Below are positions 45,020 through 54,492 of a DNA stretch of 55,649 bases, one piece after another (the stretch's first letter is position 1; each line of letters opens with the position of its first letter). The notes beneath the pieces are model-generated. The model was given only the letters and a program-made list of their open reading frames with translations, was not told the origin of the DNA and searched no databases. This stretch comes from Chloroflexi bacterium OHK40 (lineage in GTDB: Bacteria > Chloroflexota > Chloroflexia > Chloroflexales > Chloroflexaceae): assembly GCA_004367505.1 (NCBI GenBank), contig SFCB01000057.1, forward strand, positions 1 through 55,649, given 5' to 3'. The position numbers were made by a program, and so were the translations under genes.

Positions 45020-45418
45020 ATGCTATACCCGCCAGAGCCCGCCCCGCCCTTGCTGATCGCCGAAGATAATCACGACAACCGCACACTGTTCGTGGATTAC
45101 TTCAGCGCGAAGGGCTACCGGGTCATCGCCGCGCCGCACGGGCAGGAGGCAGTGGAGCTTGCGGCGAGCAGTCGGCCAGCGATCATTGTGATGGACATCC
45201 AGATGCCAGGTCTGGATGGTCTGGAGGCGATCCGGCAGATCCGGGCAATCCCGGCGCTCAGGGCGACGCCGATCATCGCGCTGACAGCGCTAGCGATGAG
45301 TGGCGACCGCGAGCGCTGTCTGGATGCGGGTGCGAACGCGTACCTCACCAAGCCGGCAAGCATGCGCGCCCTGCGCGAGCTCATCGAGAGCCTGTTGCGC
45401 GGTGAAAGCCAAGCGTGA
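45020..45418 (+). CDS. Single-domain response regulator
   Basis: A stand-alone receiver domain, 132 aa, starting with a short Pro-rich leader (MLYPPEPAPP). Acidic residues E15-D16, the phosphoacceptor Asp59 (IIVMDIQMPG), the Thr of ALTALA and the Lys of LTKPAS are all present. The start at 45020 follows a CGGAG site; a longer frame upstream has no coding character. No kinase is adjacent, so its partner is unknown. A TATACT box lies near 44892. Confidence 0.9.
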   Translation: MLYPPEPAPPLLIAEDNHDNRTLFVDYFSAKGYRVIAAPHGQEAVELAASSRPAIIVMDIQMPGLDGLEAIRQIRAIPALRATPIIALTALAMSGDRERCLDAGANAYLTKPASMRALRELIESLLRGESQA

Positions 45419-45421
45419 TGA

Positions 45422-45601
45422 TCACCGCAGCCACAGAAACGGCAGCGCGAGGAGCACCCGCCCGACGGCGTAGAGCCCCAGGTTGGCCAGGCCGGCGGTC
45501 AGGCCTGCGATGGCGCCGACAGCAAGCGTGTACCCGATGTGCGGAGTAGCAAGGCGCGCGGCGGTCGCCACGACGTCTCCTCTGGTGATTGCACGGCTCA
45601 T
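45422..45601 (-). CDS. Small hydrophobic protein downstream of marR
   Basis: A frame of 59 codons from ATG 45601, or 49 codons from GTG 45571, which has an AGAGGAG site. The product has one or two membrane helices (YTLAVGAIAGLTAGLANLGLY is the core, within 38 residues of the end). The pattern resembles the first part of DUF6069-like membrane proteins, which are about twice as long, so it may be truncated. It follows the MarR gene by 68 bases on the same strand. A TTAGTC half-site (45610-45615) shared with the marR/fabI operator sits just upstream. Confidence 0.45.
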   Translation of the reverse strand: MSRAITRGDVVATAARLATPHIGYTLAVGAIAGLTAGLANLGLYAVGRVLLALPFLWLR

Positions 45602-45669
45602 GATCAGACGACTAACCTTCTCCGCGCAGCAAACGACCCGGCGGGCGTAAGGCGCTGATCGGGGAGCGC

Positions 45670-46107
45670 TCAGGCGGGGAAACGGCAGAGGTTGGCGCGG
45701 CCCTGGGCAAGGATGCGGCGCAGGAGCAGGCGCTCTTCAAGTGTCATACCGGCGGTGAGGCGCTCATCGACCGCCTGCCAGGCAGCCGTGACGGCGGCCT
45801 CCAGACTACGACCGCGCTGGGTCAGGTAAACGCGCGAGACCCGGGCATCATCGGGATCGGGCCGGCGCTCGAGCAGCTGCTCGGCCTCCATACGCTGCAA
45901 CATCCTGGTAACGGTGGGCGGCTCCACGGCGAGGCGCTCGGCAAGTTCCGTTTGAGTCAACCCCTCGCCGGCCCAGAGCTGCAACAGGATCATCTCCTGG
46001 CCGGCCCGCAGCCCATGCTCGCGCAGAGCCTCGTCCACCGCGTAGCGATGGGCTTTGCAGAGCTGAGCAAGCGTGAAGCCGACGGTGTCCTGAATGCGGT
46101 AGTCCAT
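45670..46107 (-). CDS. MarR-family transcriptional regulator
   Basis: A 145-aa winged-helix regulator. The DNA-binding core is LTQTELAERLAVEPPTVTRMLQRMEAEQLLERRPDPDDARVSR in the central part (described here by its LAERLAVEPPTVTR helix-turn-helix near residues 58-71), with the wing DPDDAR after it. The terminal helices give the usual dimer region. MarR proteins repress nearby genes and respond to small ligands. It is divergent from fabI, and the 129-base gap holds a TTAG-CTGA-CTAA palindrome at 46128-46139, a good candidate operator. Confidence 0.93.
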   Translation of the reverse strand: MDYRIQDTVGFTLAQLCKAHRYAVDEALREHGLRAGQEMILLQLWAGEGLTQTELAERLAVEPPTVTRMLQRMEAEQLLERRPDPDDARVSRVYLTQRGRSLEAAVTAAWQAVDERLTAGMTLEERLLLRRILAQGRANLCRFPA

Positions 46108-46127
46108 GGTCTATAGCCGTCTTTCTA

Positions 46128-46139
46128 TTAGCTGACTAA
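46128..46139. promoter_or_regulatory. Candidate MarR operator between marR and fabI
   Basis: TTAG and CTAA form inverted half-sites around CTGA, 20 bases from the MarR start codon. The region is AT-rich compared with its surroundings. The fabI -10 candidate (TAAGAT, 46190-46195) is about 50 bases away. Confidence 0.4.
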
Positions 46140-46236
46140 ATAATAATCCGGAGGTGGCAGGCCTGTCAAGGGGGCCAGGCGACCTATGGTAAGATACGCG
46201 GAGTTTTCCGCACGAACAAGCCGGGAGGCGCGAAGC

Positions 46237-47016
46237 ATGGGCCTGATGGCGGGCAAGAAAGGTCTCATCGTTGGCCTGGCCAACGACCACTCAATCAGCT
46301 GGGGGATCGCGCAGGCGCTGCACCGGGAGGGTGCCGAGTTGGGCTTCAACTACGCCAGCGAGGCCTTTGAGCGGCGGGTCCGGCCCCTGGCGGAGAGCGT
46401 GGGCGCGCGGCTGATCGAGCCGTGTGATGTGACGAGCGACGCGGCGATCGACGCGCTGATGGCCCGCACCCGCGAGGTGTTCGGGCAGATCGATTTCCTC
46501 ATCCACGGGGTGGCCTTCGCCAACAAAGACGAGCTGAACGGACCCTACCTGAAGACCACGCGGGCGGGATTCGCGCTGGCGATGGACGTCAGTGTCTACT
46601 CGCTGACGGCACTGGTGAAGGCGGCAGACCCCCTGCTCGCCCCCGGGGCGTCCATCCTGACGCTCACCTATCACGGTGCCCAGAAGGTGATCACCAACTA
46701 CAACGTGATGGGGGTGGCCAAGGCCGCGCTTGAGGCAAGTGTGCGCTACCTCGCGGCCGACCTGGGGCCACGGGGCATCCGCGTGAACGCGATCAGCGCG
46801 GGGCCCATCCGCACGCTAGCGGCCAGTGGGATTGGCGGGTTCCGCGCCATGCACAAGAGCTTTGCCGAACAGGCGCCCCTGCGCCGCAATGTGACGATCG
46901 ACGACGTGGGGAACGCCGCGCTCTGGCTCTGCAGCGACCTGAGCAGCGCCGTGACGGGCGAAGTACTTTACGTCGATGCCGGGTTCAACATTATGGGGCT
47001 GGCAGTCGAGGGGTAG
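46237..47016 (+). CDS. fabI: Enoyl-[acyl-carrier-protein] reductase (NADH)
   Basis: Catalyses the last reduction step of fatty acid elongation, 259 aa, the usual FabI length. The cofactor region [13 protein letters not shown] near the N-terminus replaces the classical SDR glycine motif, as in FabI. Catalytic Tyr155 and Lys162 have the FabI Y-x6-K spacing, with Tyr145 before them. A GGGAGG site precedes the start at 46237; the longer upstream frame is unlikely. It faces the MarR gene, which may regulate it. Confidence 0.95.
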   Translation: MGLMAGKKGLIVGLANDHSISWGIAQALHREGAELGFNYASEAFERRVRPLAESVGARLIEPCDVTSDAAIDALMARTREVFGQIDFLIHGVAFANKDELNGPYLKTTRAGFALAMDVSVYSLTALVKAADPLLAPGASILTLTYHGAQKVITNYNVMGVAKAALEASVRYLAADLGPRGIRVNAISAGPIRTLAASGIGGFRAMHKSFAEQAPLRRNVTIDDVGNAALWLCSDLSSAVTGEVLYVDAGFNIMGLAVEG

Positions 47017-47232
47017 GCCCGGCCAGCGATAACCGCTTGTCCAACCTCTTGCTGGCGCGGGAACGATACCATCGCCGGAGCGGCCAGCGAGAAGAATATG
47101 TCAAGTACACTCCCTGTCGCGCCCTGTGCTACAATGCGGCCCACACGGCATCCGGCGAGCGCTACGGGCGGCGTCCCAAGGTACGCTTGCCCGCAACGGT
47201 CAGCCCGATTTCGATCCGACTAGAGGTTGCCT

Positions 47233-47595
47233 ATGCCCACAGCAGTTGCAGTCGTGGCAAGCGACAGCGGGACGCGCGAGCGACTGGCGGCACTGATCCC
47301 GGAGGACGCCTTTCTGGTGGGCCAGTACGCCCCCGAGGGAGTCCCTGCCGAGGCGCCGGGCCTGTTCGTGATCGCCCTCCCTGGCCTGGAAACGCCAGAG
47401 GAGCAGTTGATCGAACGGCTCCGCGCAGACGAGGCCACGGCGGGCATCCCGATCATCATCGCCAGCGCACTGCCGATGGTGCAGCTGCAATCGGTGCCCT
47501 ACGCCTCCGACTGGACGATCGCGATCGTGGAGGAGCCGGTGCAGGCTACGGTGCTGGCCGACACGATTCGCTTTCTGCTCACGCCAGATCCCTGA
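47233..47595 (+). CDS. Degenerate receiver-like (pseudo-receiver) protein
   Basis: A 120-aa protein with the alternating strand-helix pattern of a receiver domain: AVAVVASDSGTRERLAAL at the start, LFVIALPGLETPEEQ where the phosphoacceptor strand should be, IPIIIASALP as strand 4 and a C-terminal ADTIRFLL helix. The Asp expected after FVIA is missing (ALPG replaces xDxxMPG), and the conserved Lys is not in place. It probably works without phosphorylation, if it is a receiver at all. A TACAAT box lies at 47130-47135. Confidence 0.6.
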   Translation: MPTAVAVVASDSGTRERLAALIPEDAFLVGQYAPEGVPAEAPGLFVIALPGLETPEEQLIERLRADEATAGIPIIIASALPMVQLQSVPYASDWTIAIVEEPVQATVLADTIRFLLTPDP

Positions 47596-47764
47596 GCCGC
47601 CGCGAGTCACGCCGCGCGCGGGATTTCCTGGCGCCAGTCCGGCTGCGTTGCTCCCGCGCGCGGCTGACCATCCGTAGCGCACAAGGCCGGACGGGCATGG
47701 CGCGCACCGCGCCGGGTTGGCACGGATCGCATCTGTGTTACGCGAGCAGGGAGGAGCTACCCCA

Positions 47765-48283
47765 ATGAACGAGACGATCCAGCAGGCCCTGAACGAGCAA
47801 CTGCGGCTGGAGCTCACGGCCTCACACGCCTACCTGGCGATGGCGGCCTGGGCCGAGGCGCGCAACCTGAGCGGCTGCGCCCACTGGATGCGCGCCCAGA
47901 GCGAGGAGGAGCGCGGCCACGCGCTGAAGATCTTCGACTTTATCCACGACCGTGATGGCCAGGCGCGGCTGGGTGCTCTCCCCGAGCCAGGTTCGAGCTT
48001 CGGCACGGTGCTGGAGATGTTCGAGGCGGCGCTGGAGCACGAGCGCAAGGTGACGGCTTCGATCAACCGGATCTACAGCCTGGCGCTACAGGAGAGCGAC
48101 TACCCCACCCAGGTGCTCTTTCAGTGGTACATCAATGAGCAGGTGGAGGAGGAGAAGCAGCTCACCCAGATCATCGACCAGCTGCGCCTGGTGGGCGCGG
48201 AGGGCGTGGGCCTCTACATGATCGACCGTGAGCTTGCCGGGCGGCGACCAGAGGGCGAGCCGGAGGGCGACGAGGAGGAGTAG
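47765..48283 (+). CDS. Ferritin
   Basis: Iron-storage protein, 172 aa, without heme-binding features. Ferroxidase ligands are recognisable: the Glu of LRLELTASHAYL near residue 15, EEERGHA (Glu and His near 48-52), Glu in ALEHERKV near 95, and Gln/Glu in INEQVEEEKQL near 125-130. A GGGAGGAG site precedes the start at 47765. The last 15 residues are Glu-rich and extend past the core. A strong terminator follows. Confidence 0.95.
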   Translation: MNETIQQALNEQLRLELTASHAYLAMAAWAEARNLSGCAHWMRAQSEEERGHALKIFDFIHDRDGQARLGALPEPGSSFGTVLEMFEAALEHERKVTASINRIYSLALQESDYPTQVLFQWYINEQVEEEKQLTQIIDQLRLVGAEGVGLYMIDRELAGRRPEGEPEGDEEE

Positions 48284-48315
48284 GGCAACGGGACAGAGTG
48301 CGCGGGCGAATCAGG

Positions 48316-48353
48316 AGGCGAGGGGCATCGCTACCAATTGATGCTCCTCGCCT
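48316..48353. terminator. Terminator hairpin after ferritin
   Basis: Fourteen-base arms AGGCGAGGGGCATC and GATGCTCCTCGCCT pair with one wobble around a ten-base loop, then TATCGTTT. It lies between the ferritin and MoxR gene ends, which converge, and may serve both. Confidence 0.8.
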
Positions 48354-48373
48354 TATCGTTTCCGGGTCCTCTT

Positions 48374-49321
<948 letters not shown>

Positions 49322-49435
49322 TGGGGGCTCCGTGGCAGTAGGCGATGCGTGGCAATGGCCTCCACGGCCTGGCATTATGGCACAGGCGATGGGGGAGATC
49401 AAGGGGCCGCCCGCCCCGCGCCGACCCGCCGCCTT

Positions 49436-49463
49436 GTATGGACGCAGCGTGCTGCGTCCATAC
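49436..49463. repeat. Perfect GTATGGACGCAGC/GCTGCGTCCATAC palindrome
   Basis: Thirteen-base arms with a two-base loop (GT) lie in the MoxR-DUF58 gap, just before the -10 box of the DUF58 gene. A diverged copy is at 5661-5684. Confidence 0.8.
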
Positions 49464-49480
49464 CGCGCCCCACCATGCGC

Positions 49481-49486
49481 TACAAT
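49481..49486 (+). promoter_or_regulatory. TACAAT box eight bases before the DUF58 gene
   Basis: TACAAT is followed by GGCGGTCG and the ATG at 49495. Spacing again suggests a leaderless transcript. Confidence 0.45.
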
Positions 49487-49494
49487 GGCGGTCG

Positions 49495-50805
49495 ATGCTG
49501 CCGACGCTACGCCTGCTCACCCTGCTGCTGCTCGCCGCACCGCTCATCGGGCTCGCGGCCTTCGCGCCGTGGCTCGTATGGCTGGCGCTGGTCTATGTGC
49601 TGGCCGTGGCCGCCCTGGCCATCAGCGACGTGGCGCTCGCAGCCCGGCCTGGCCAGATCGAGGTGGAGCGCGTACACGACGCCCGCCTCTCGCTCGGCGC
49701 CGAGAATCTGGTGACGCTCATTCTCGCGAATGCGAGCCCGCGCCCGGTGCGATTCACCCTGCGGGACGAGTACCCTCACGAGTTCCCCGCCGACGCGCTG
49801 ACACTCGCCGGGACCATCCCGCCCTACGAGGTGTACGAGGCGCGCTACCACGTGCGGCCACTGCGCCGTGGCGACTATACTTTTGGCGACGTGGTGCTGC
49901 GCTACCAGGGGCCGCTCGGCACGATCGTACGGCAGGCCCGCTACCCCGCCACCGCGACCGTGAAGGTCTACCCCAATACCCTGGAGCTGCGCAAGTACGA
50001 TCTCCTCGCCCGCAAGGGCCTGCTCCACGAGATCGGTTTGCGGCCGGCCCGCGTTCAGGGCCCCGGCGGCGAGTTCGAGCGCCTGCGCGATTACACGCCC
50101 GACGACGAGTTCCGGCGGATCAACTGGAAGGCCACCGCCCGCCGCCACAAGCCGATCGCCGCCGACTACGAGACCGAGCGCAGCCAGCATGTGCTCTGCG
50201 CGATCGACTGCGGTCGCCTGATGGCCCCACCGGTGGGGCCGCTAATGCGGATCGACTACGCCGTGAACACCGCCCTGCTGCTCAGCTACGTGGCCGCCCT
50301 GCGCGGCGACCACGTAGGCATGCTGGCGTTCGCCGATGGCGTGCGCACTTACGTGGCCCCGCGCCGTGGCCGCCCTCAGTTTCAGCGGCTGCTCGAGACG
50401 CTCTACAACCTCCAGCCCGAGCCCGTTGAGGCCGACCACGGCGCAGCCTTGAGCTATCTCGCGCAGCGCCAGCGCCGCCGATCGCTGATCATTCTTTTTA
50501 CCGACCTGGCCACTCCTGAGACAGCCGAGCCGCTCGCTGTGCACCTGGCCCGCCTGGCCCGGCACCACCTGCCGCTCTGCGTGACGGTGAGCGACCCTTT
50601 TGTGAGTGGCGCTGCGGGGAAGCCCGTCACCGACAGCGCCAGCCTCTATCGGCGCGCCGTCGCCGAGGGGCTGCTCGACGAACGACGCGCGCTGCTCGAC
50701 CGTCTGCACCGCTCCGGTGTGCTCACGGTGGATGTCCCCGCCGACAAGCTGAGTGCAGGGGTGGTGAACACCTATCTGCGGCTCAAGGCCCAGGGGCGGC
50801 TCTAA
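49495..50805 (+). CDS. DUF58-domain protein, partner of MoxR
   Basis: A 436-aa protein with two N-terminal membrane helices (about 5-23 and 26-45), a beta-rich middle and a DUF58 core with [20 protein letters not shown] near residue 200. The C-terminal half has a von Willebrand A-like shape ([23 protein letters not shown]), with Asp and Thr at metal-site-like positions. It is divergent from the MoxR gene. It differs clearly from the other DUF58 protein at 25182-26486. Confidence 0.92.
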   Translation: MLPTLRLLTLLLLAAPLIGLAAFAPWLVWLALVYVLAVAALAISDVALAARPGQIEVERVHDARLSLGAENLVTLILANASPRPVRFTLRDEYPHEFPADALTLAGTIPPYEVYEARYHVRPLRRGDYTFGDVVLRYQGPLGTIVRQARYPATATVKVYPNTLELRKYDLLARKGLLHEIGLRPARVQGPGGEFERLRDYTPDDEFRRINWKATARRHKPIAADYETERSQHVLCAIDCGRLMAPPVGPLMRIDYAVNTALLLSYVAALRGDHVGMLAFADGVRTYVAPRRGRPQFQRLLETLYNLQPEPVEADHGAALSYLAQRQRRRSLIILFTDLATPETAEPLAVHLARLARHHLPLCVTVSDPFVSGAAGKPVTDSASLYRRAVAEGLLDERRALLDRLHRSGVLTVDVPADKLSAGVVNTYLRLKAQGRL

Positions 50806-50809
50806 GGGC

Positions 50810-51033
50810 GCGATCCCGTGTAGAGACGCCCCGGTGGGGCGCGATCCCGTGTAGAGACGCCCCGGTGGGGCGTCTCTACGGGGTACGATCAGGGTCACCA
50901 CGCTGATGGCGATGAGGCGCGTTCCTGTGGCGATGCCCCGGTGGCGACGCCCCGGTGGGGCGCGATCCTGTGGCGATGCCCCGGTGGTGACGCCCCGGTG
51001 GGGCGTCTGTACGGGGTGGGATCAGGGTGGTTG
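50810..51033. repeat. Cluster of GAGACGCCCC-family repeats
   Basis: At least four copies of the unit ending in GACGCCCCGGTGGGGCG lie between the convergent DUF58 and mscL genes. The first two (50810-50880) are near-identical and carry GTAGAGACGCCCC; later ones have GGCGATGCCCC or GGTGACGCCCC. The same family appears at 1-150 with CGATGGGG in place of CGGTGGGG. Confidence 0.85.
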
Positions 51034-51037
51034 GCCA

Positions 51038-51415
51038 CTAGGTGCGCTGGGCCTTTAGCAGATCGCGGATCTCGCCCAGCAGCTTCTCTTCGCTGGTCGG
51101 CGCCGCCGGGGTGGAGTCGGCGGTGAAGCGGGCGGCCAGGCCTGAAAAGGGCCGGACGACGAAAAAGTAGATCACAAAGGCTTTGATCACAAACGTGATC
51201 AAAGCCGACAGGAAGAGCCCGACCGGAAAAACGCCGACGGTGACGGTCGCAAGATTTTCCGCGCCAGAGGCCCCCAGCGCAATGGCCAGTAGCGGGTCGA
51301 TGAAGGCGGCAATAAAGCCATTGACCACCTCGTTGAACGCCGCGCCGATGATGACTGCAACCGCCAGGTCCACCACGTTCCCCCGGAGCAGAAAGTCGCG
51401 GAATCCCTTCAGCAT
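51038..51415 (-). CDS. mscL: Large-conductance mechanosensitive channel
   Basis: A pressure-release channel, 125 aa, of typical length. The N-terminal amphipathic helix MLKGFRDFLLRGNVVDLAVAV leads into TM1 (described by the GNVVDLAVAVIIG phrase at residues 12-24), then ALITFVIKAFVIYFFVV as TM2 and a C-terminal helix EEKLLGEIRDLL. A TATACT box is at 51460-51465 upstream. The gene ends next to the repeat cluster, which may help end transcription. Confidence 0.96.
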   Translation of the reverse strand: MLKGFRDFLLRGNVVDLAVAVIIGAAFNEVVNGFIAAFIDPLLAIALGASGAENLATVTVGVFPVGLFLSALITFVIKAFVIYFFVVRPFSGLAARFTADSTPAAPTSEEKLLGEIRDLLKAQRT

Positions 51416-51799
51416 GCCCTTCGAGCTCTCTTTCTAGCCAGGCGCGTTCCCCGCGCCACAGTATAGGGCAATCTCAGCAAAAACAACTCCTGCTATCAGA
51501 CCCTGGTTGATCGGGAGCGCGACGTTGGGTTGCGAAGGGGCCTGCGACCCTTCCACGCATCCCCACCGATGCACGGGATCAGGCCGGATGTGATGTGAGA
51601 ACCGAGCACCGCCATACGACGGCCCGGTGCCAGCTTCACCATGGGCCGGCGAATCAGCTTTCGCGAAGCGGCGCGCGGGGAGGCGCTGTGTGGGGTGAAT
51701 TCTTTACACCGCGTTGCGATAGGTTTTCGCCGCGCCAGGCCTCCGCCTGATACCCTGAGCATAGCTTCACAAACGCCGGCCACACGGAAAGGGAACGCT
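51416..51799. other. 384-base intergenic region, possibly a structured remnant
   Basis: Apart from the mscL -10 box (TATACT, minus strand, 51460-51465), no promoter or gene is clear. Short stems occur: GAAGGG...CCCTTC (about 51535-51555) and GCACCG...CGGTGC (about 51607-51631). A minus-strand frame of 95 codons (51496-51783) is open but is rich in Arg and Ser with no recognisable domain. It could be a decayed gene or a structured RNA; I cannot decide. Confidence 0.35.
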
Positions 51800-52105
51800 A
51801 TGGCCAGGCCGAAGCGTCCACCACACCCGATGCTCCAGGTGGCCCGCGAGCACCTGCGCCGGATCGACGCGACACTGAGCGACGCGCCACTCCACCTGCA
51901 CCAGCTCGACGGCCCACCCGGCGGGCCGCGCTACGCCGTCTCGGTGGGGGTCTGCCGCAGGAGCACCGCCTGCCCCTACGGCGTCGCCGAGGGCCAGCCA
52001 TGTACGGTGCTCGACTGCGAGTTACGCGATGCGGTTCGCCTACTCCTGGACCGCAACGGCAACCTGCTGGAGGTGCTGCGCAACGGGGTGCGCTGGAGTT
52101 CGTAG
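51800..52105 (+). CDS. Small cysteine-containing protein of unknown function
   Basis: A 101-aa cytosolic protein starting MARPKRPPHPML, with an AAGGGA site. Four cysteines lie close together in VGVCRRST, TACPYG, QPCTVL and DCELRD (about residues 55-76), a possible metal site or two disulfides. The C-terminus NLLEVLRNGVRWSS is a helix-strand end. It precedes the CBS gene by 33 bases, so the two may be co-transcribed. No family recognised. Confidence 0.7.
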   Translation: MARPKRPPHPMLQVAREHLRRIDATLSDAPLHLHQLDGPPGGPRYAVSVGVCRRSTACPYGVAEGQPCTVLDCELRDAVRLLLDRNGNLLEVLRNGVRWSS

Positions 52106-52138
52106 AGCAAGCCACGAGGAGCGCGCAAGGAGGCACCC

Positions 52139-52594
52139 ATGGATACGGTTCGCGTCTGGATGAGCGCCCCGCCGGTGGTCGCCCGTGACACGATGGTCCT
52201 GCCGCAGGCGCGCCAGATCCTGGCTGACATGAACATCAGGAGGCTGCCGGTGGTGGATGCCGCCGATCAGCTTGTCGGCATCGTCACCGAAGGGGATATT
52301 AACCGGATCTCCGACGGCCCCGAGGGCGACCTGGTGCAGTTCAGTATCTACTACCGGGTGAAGGATCTGCCGCTCCGGGAGTTTATGCGCCGGCAGGTGC
52401 TCACAGTGACGCCCGATACGCGCCTGCGCGACGCGGCCAGGCTGATGATCGACCACCACATCCACGGGCTGCCCGTGGTGATCGGCCGGCGGGTAGTCGG
52501 GGTGATCACCGTCTCCGACTTGCTGCGCTGGATGGTTGACTCGGAAGGCGAGCCGGTCGGACTGACGCCGATGGGGAGCGAGGGGCGCGACTAA
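52139..52594 (+). CDS. CBS-domain pair protein
   Basis: A 151-aa protein consisting of two CBS domains (about 1-60 and 75-140), which commonly bind adenine nucleotides as energy sensors. Typical phrases are NIRRLPVVDAADQLVGIVTEGDI and HHIHGLPVVIGRRVVGVITVSDLL, each split across the first and second repeat (key residues RRLPVVD, IVTEGD; HGLPVV, ITVSDL). An AAGGAGG site precedes the start. It stands 44 bases before the UspA gene, another nucleotide-binding stress protein. Confidence 0.93.
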   Translation: MDTVRVWMSAPPVVARDTMVLPQARQILADMNIRRLPVVDAADQLVGIVTEGDINRISDGPEGDLVQFSIYYRVKDLPLREFMRRQVLTVTPDTRLRDAARLMIDHHIHGLPVVIGRRVVGVITVSDLLRWMVDSEGEPVGLTPMGSEGRD

Positions 52595-52638
52595 GAAGCT
52601 CCGGAGATCCACTGCAAGGGCGCAGAAGGGAGGGCTGT

Positions 52639-53088
52639 ATGTATCGGCATATTCTCGTCCCGCTCGACGGCTCGCCGCTCGCCGAGCAGGTGCTACCACA
52701 CGTCCACGCGCTTGCCGCGAACGAAGGCACCACCCGGATCACGCTGCTGCGGGCCGTGCCGCCGGTGTTCACGCCGAGCGTCGACTACACCGGCATGCTG
52801 GCCAGCTCGGCGGAAGTGTTCGAGACTATGGAGCAGGAGGCGCGCGATTACCTGGAGCGGATCGCGGCGGAGTTCCGGGCGGAGGGCTACACGGTGCGAA
52901 CCGAGGTCAGCGCGCTGCCGGCGGCCGAGGCGATCCTCGACTACGCGGAGAGCGAGCACGCCGACCTGATCGCGATCGCTACCCACGGGCGCAGCGGCAT
53001 AGGCCGCTGGGTCTTCGGCAGTGTTACCCAGAAGGTGGTGCAGGCGGCGCCGGTGCCGGTGCTGGTGGTCCGGCCGAAGCCCGAATGA
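52639..53088 (+). CDS. Universal stress protein (UspA family)
   Basis: A 149-aa stress protein. The N-terminal strand HILVPLDGSPLAEQVLPH and the ATP-binding signature THGRSGIGRWVFGSV (G-x2-G-x9-G-S type) near residues 118-132 are typical of the ATP-binding subgroup. A GAAGGGAGG site precedes the start. It likely forms a stress operon with the CBS protein. Confidence 0.95.
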   Translation: MYRHILVPLDGSPLAEQVLPHVHALAANEGTTRITLLRAVPPVFTPSVDYTGMLASSAEVFETMEQEARDYLERIAAEFRAEGYTVRTEVSALPAAEAILDYAESEHADLIAIATHGRSGIGRWVFGSVTQKVVQAAPVPVLVVRPKPE

Positions 53089-53106
53089 GGGGGTTGGGGA
53101 AGAGGC

Positions 53107-53134
53107 GGAGGGGCGCGGCATGCCGCGCCCCTTC
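53107..53134. terminator. Palindromic terminator between UspA and M24 genes
   Basis: A palindrome built on GGGGCGCGGCA/TGCCGCGCCCC with no loop bases lies between two convergent stop codons (53088 and 53152). It is followed by TTCTGGTGTT on the plus strand. It probably serves both genes. Confidence 0.7.
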
Positions 53135-53151
53135 TGGTGTTGGCGACACGT

Positions 53152-54270
53152 TCAGGCCGGCAGGACGATCAACTCTCGCTCGAAGGTGGTGAGTGTGCGG
53201 GCACCCTCGGGGGTGATCACCATATCATCCTCGATGCGCACCCCGGTGACGCCGGGCAGGTAGATCCCCGGCTCGACGGTGAAGGTCGTACCGGGCATGA
53301 AGGGCTGATCGACACCGGCCATCACATTGGGCAACTCGTGGGTCTCCAGGCCAATGCCATGGCCGGTACGGTGGATGAAGTACTGGCCATAGCCGCCAGC
53401 CTCGATCACCGTGCGGGCAGCCGCATCGATCAGCGCGCCGGTGGCACCGGGGCGGCAGGCGGCACGGCCCGCCTCGTTGGCCTGCAACACGAGCTGGTAG
53501 ATCCGGCGGGCCTCCTCGGATGGTTGGCCGATGGCCACCGTCCGGGTGATGTCGGAGATGTAGCCGCCGTAGCGCGCCCCACAATCGATGATGATCAGGT
53601 CGCCCGGCTGGAAGGCGCGATCGGTGTTGTTGTGGTGGGGATTGGCGGCGTTGGGGCCAGAGGCGATCAGGTTCTCGAAGCTCTCGCCATCAGCGCCAGC
53701 GGCGATGATCGCATCGGTGCAGATGCGGGAGAGCTCGCGCTCTGTCATCCCCACGCAGATCTGGTCGATGGTGTGGCGCAGGGCCAGTTCGACGATCCGC
53801 ACTGCCTGCTCGATCGCAGCGAGCTCCTGGTCGTCCTTGATCATGCGCAGCTCGGCGAGGATCGGGGTGGCATCGACGGTGCGCAGGCCGGGGATGGCGT
53901 TCTCCAGGGCGCGCAGCTCCATCACGCGCATGCTGGTATGCTCAACGGCGAGGGTGAGGCCGCTGGCGCCCGGGCCAAAGGCGGCCGCTACAGCCTCGGC
54001 CAGAGCTGCGGCGGGCCCATCGGCGTCGGCCCAGGCGAAAAAGCGCATGGGGAGCTGGCTCCTGGCCTGTGCCTGGCCTTGCTCCAGGGCGGGGACGACA
54101 AAAGCAGGCGCGGCGCCGGCGGAGGGGATGAGGGCGAGGGTCAGGCGCTTCCCCGGGTGAAAGGTCAGGCCGCTGAGGTAGCGCAGGTTGGCGTCCGGCA
54201 TGAGGGCAAGCCCGTCTAGCTGCTGGGCGCGCAGCGCAGCGATCAGGCGATCGAGTCGCTCGGTGCTCAT
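53152..54270 (-). CDS. M24-family Xaa-Pro aminopeptidase-like protein
   Basis: A 372-aa cytosolic metallopeptidase (pita-bread fold) that likely removes N-terminal residues before proline. The two metal Asp residues lie in IIDCGARYGGYISDITRT, the metal His in HRTGHGIGLETHE, and two Glu in TVEPGIYL and VRIEDDMVIT. An N-terminal creatinase-like domain (about 1-130) precedes the catalytic domain. The start has an AAGGAG site. It could also be a prolidase (Xaa-Pro dipeptidase). Confidence 0.93.
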   Translation of the reverse strand: MSTERLDRLIAALRAQQLDGLALMPDANLRYLSGLTFHPGKRLTLALIPSAGAAPAFVVPALEQGQAQARSQLPMRFFAWADADGPAAALAEAVAAAFGPGASGLTLAVEHTSMRVMELRALENAIPGLRTVDATPILAELRMIKDDQELAAIEQAVRIVELALRHTIDQICVGMTERELSRICTDAIIAAGADGESFENLIASGPNAANPHHNNTDRAFQPGDLIIIDCGARYGGYISDITRTVAIGQPSEEARRIYQLVLQANEAGRAACRPGATGALIDAAARTVIEAGGYGQYFIHRTGHGIGLETHELPNVMAGVDQPFMPGTTFTVEPGIYLPGVTGVRIEDDMVITPEGARTLTTFERELIVLPA

Positions 54271-54492
54271 CGGTACTCCTTGCGGACAATACGGGCCGGG
54301 CCCGTAACGGATGGATGGGAAGGGCGATGGCAGCCCGGCGACATGAGAGCGGGGAAACGCCGCCCGTCACGATGTGGCACACCGCCAATCACACGCCGGA
54401 ACAGTCCGCCCTTGAACGGCCCACGGAGCGTGTACTGTGCGCGTCGGGGGAGGGGGCGAGCACGGGCGTCCCCAATGGCTGGCGTGGCTCCC

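Noticed and set aside
50810-51033. Repeat cluster considered as a CRISPR array
   Set aside because: Units abut or drift without unique spacers of constant length, and no cas genes are present.
53137-54219. Plus-strand open frame of 360 codons
   Set aside because: Antisense to the M24 peptidase gene.
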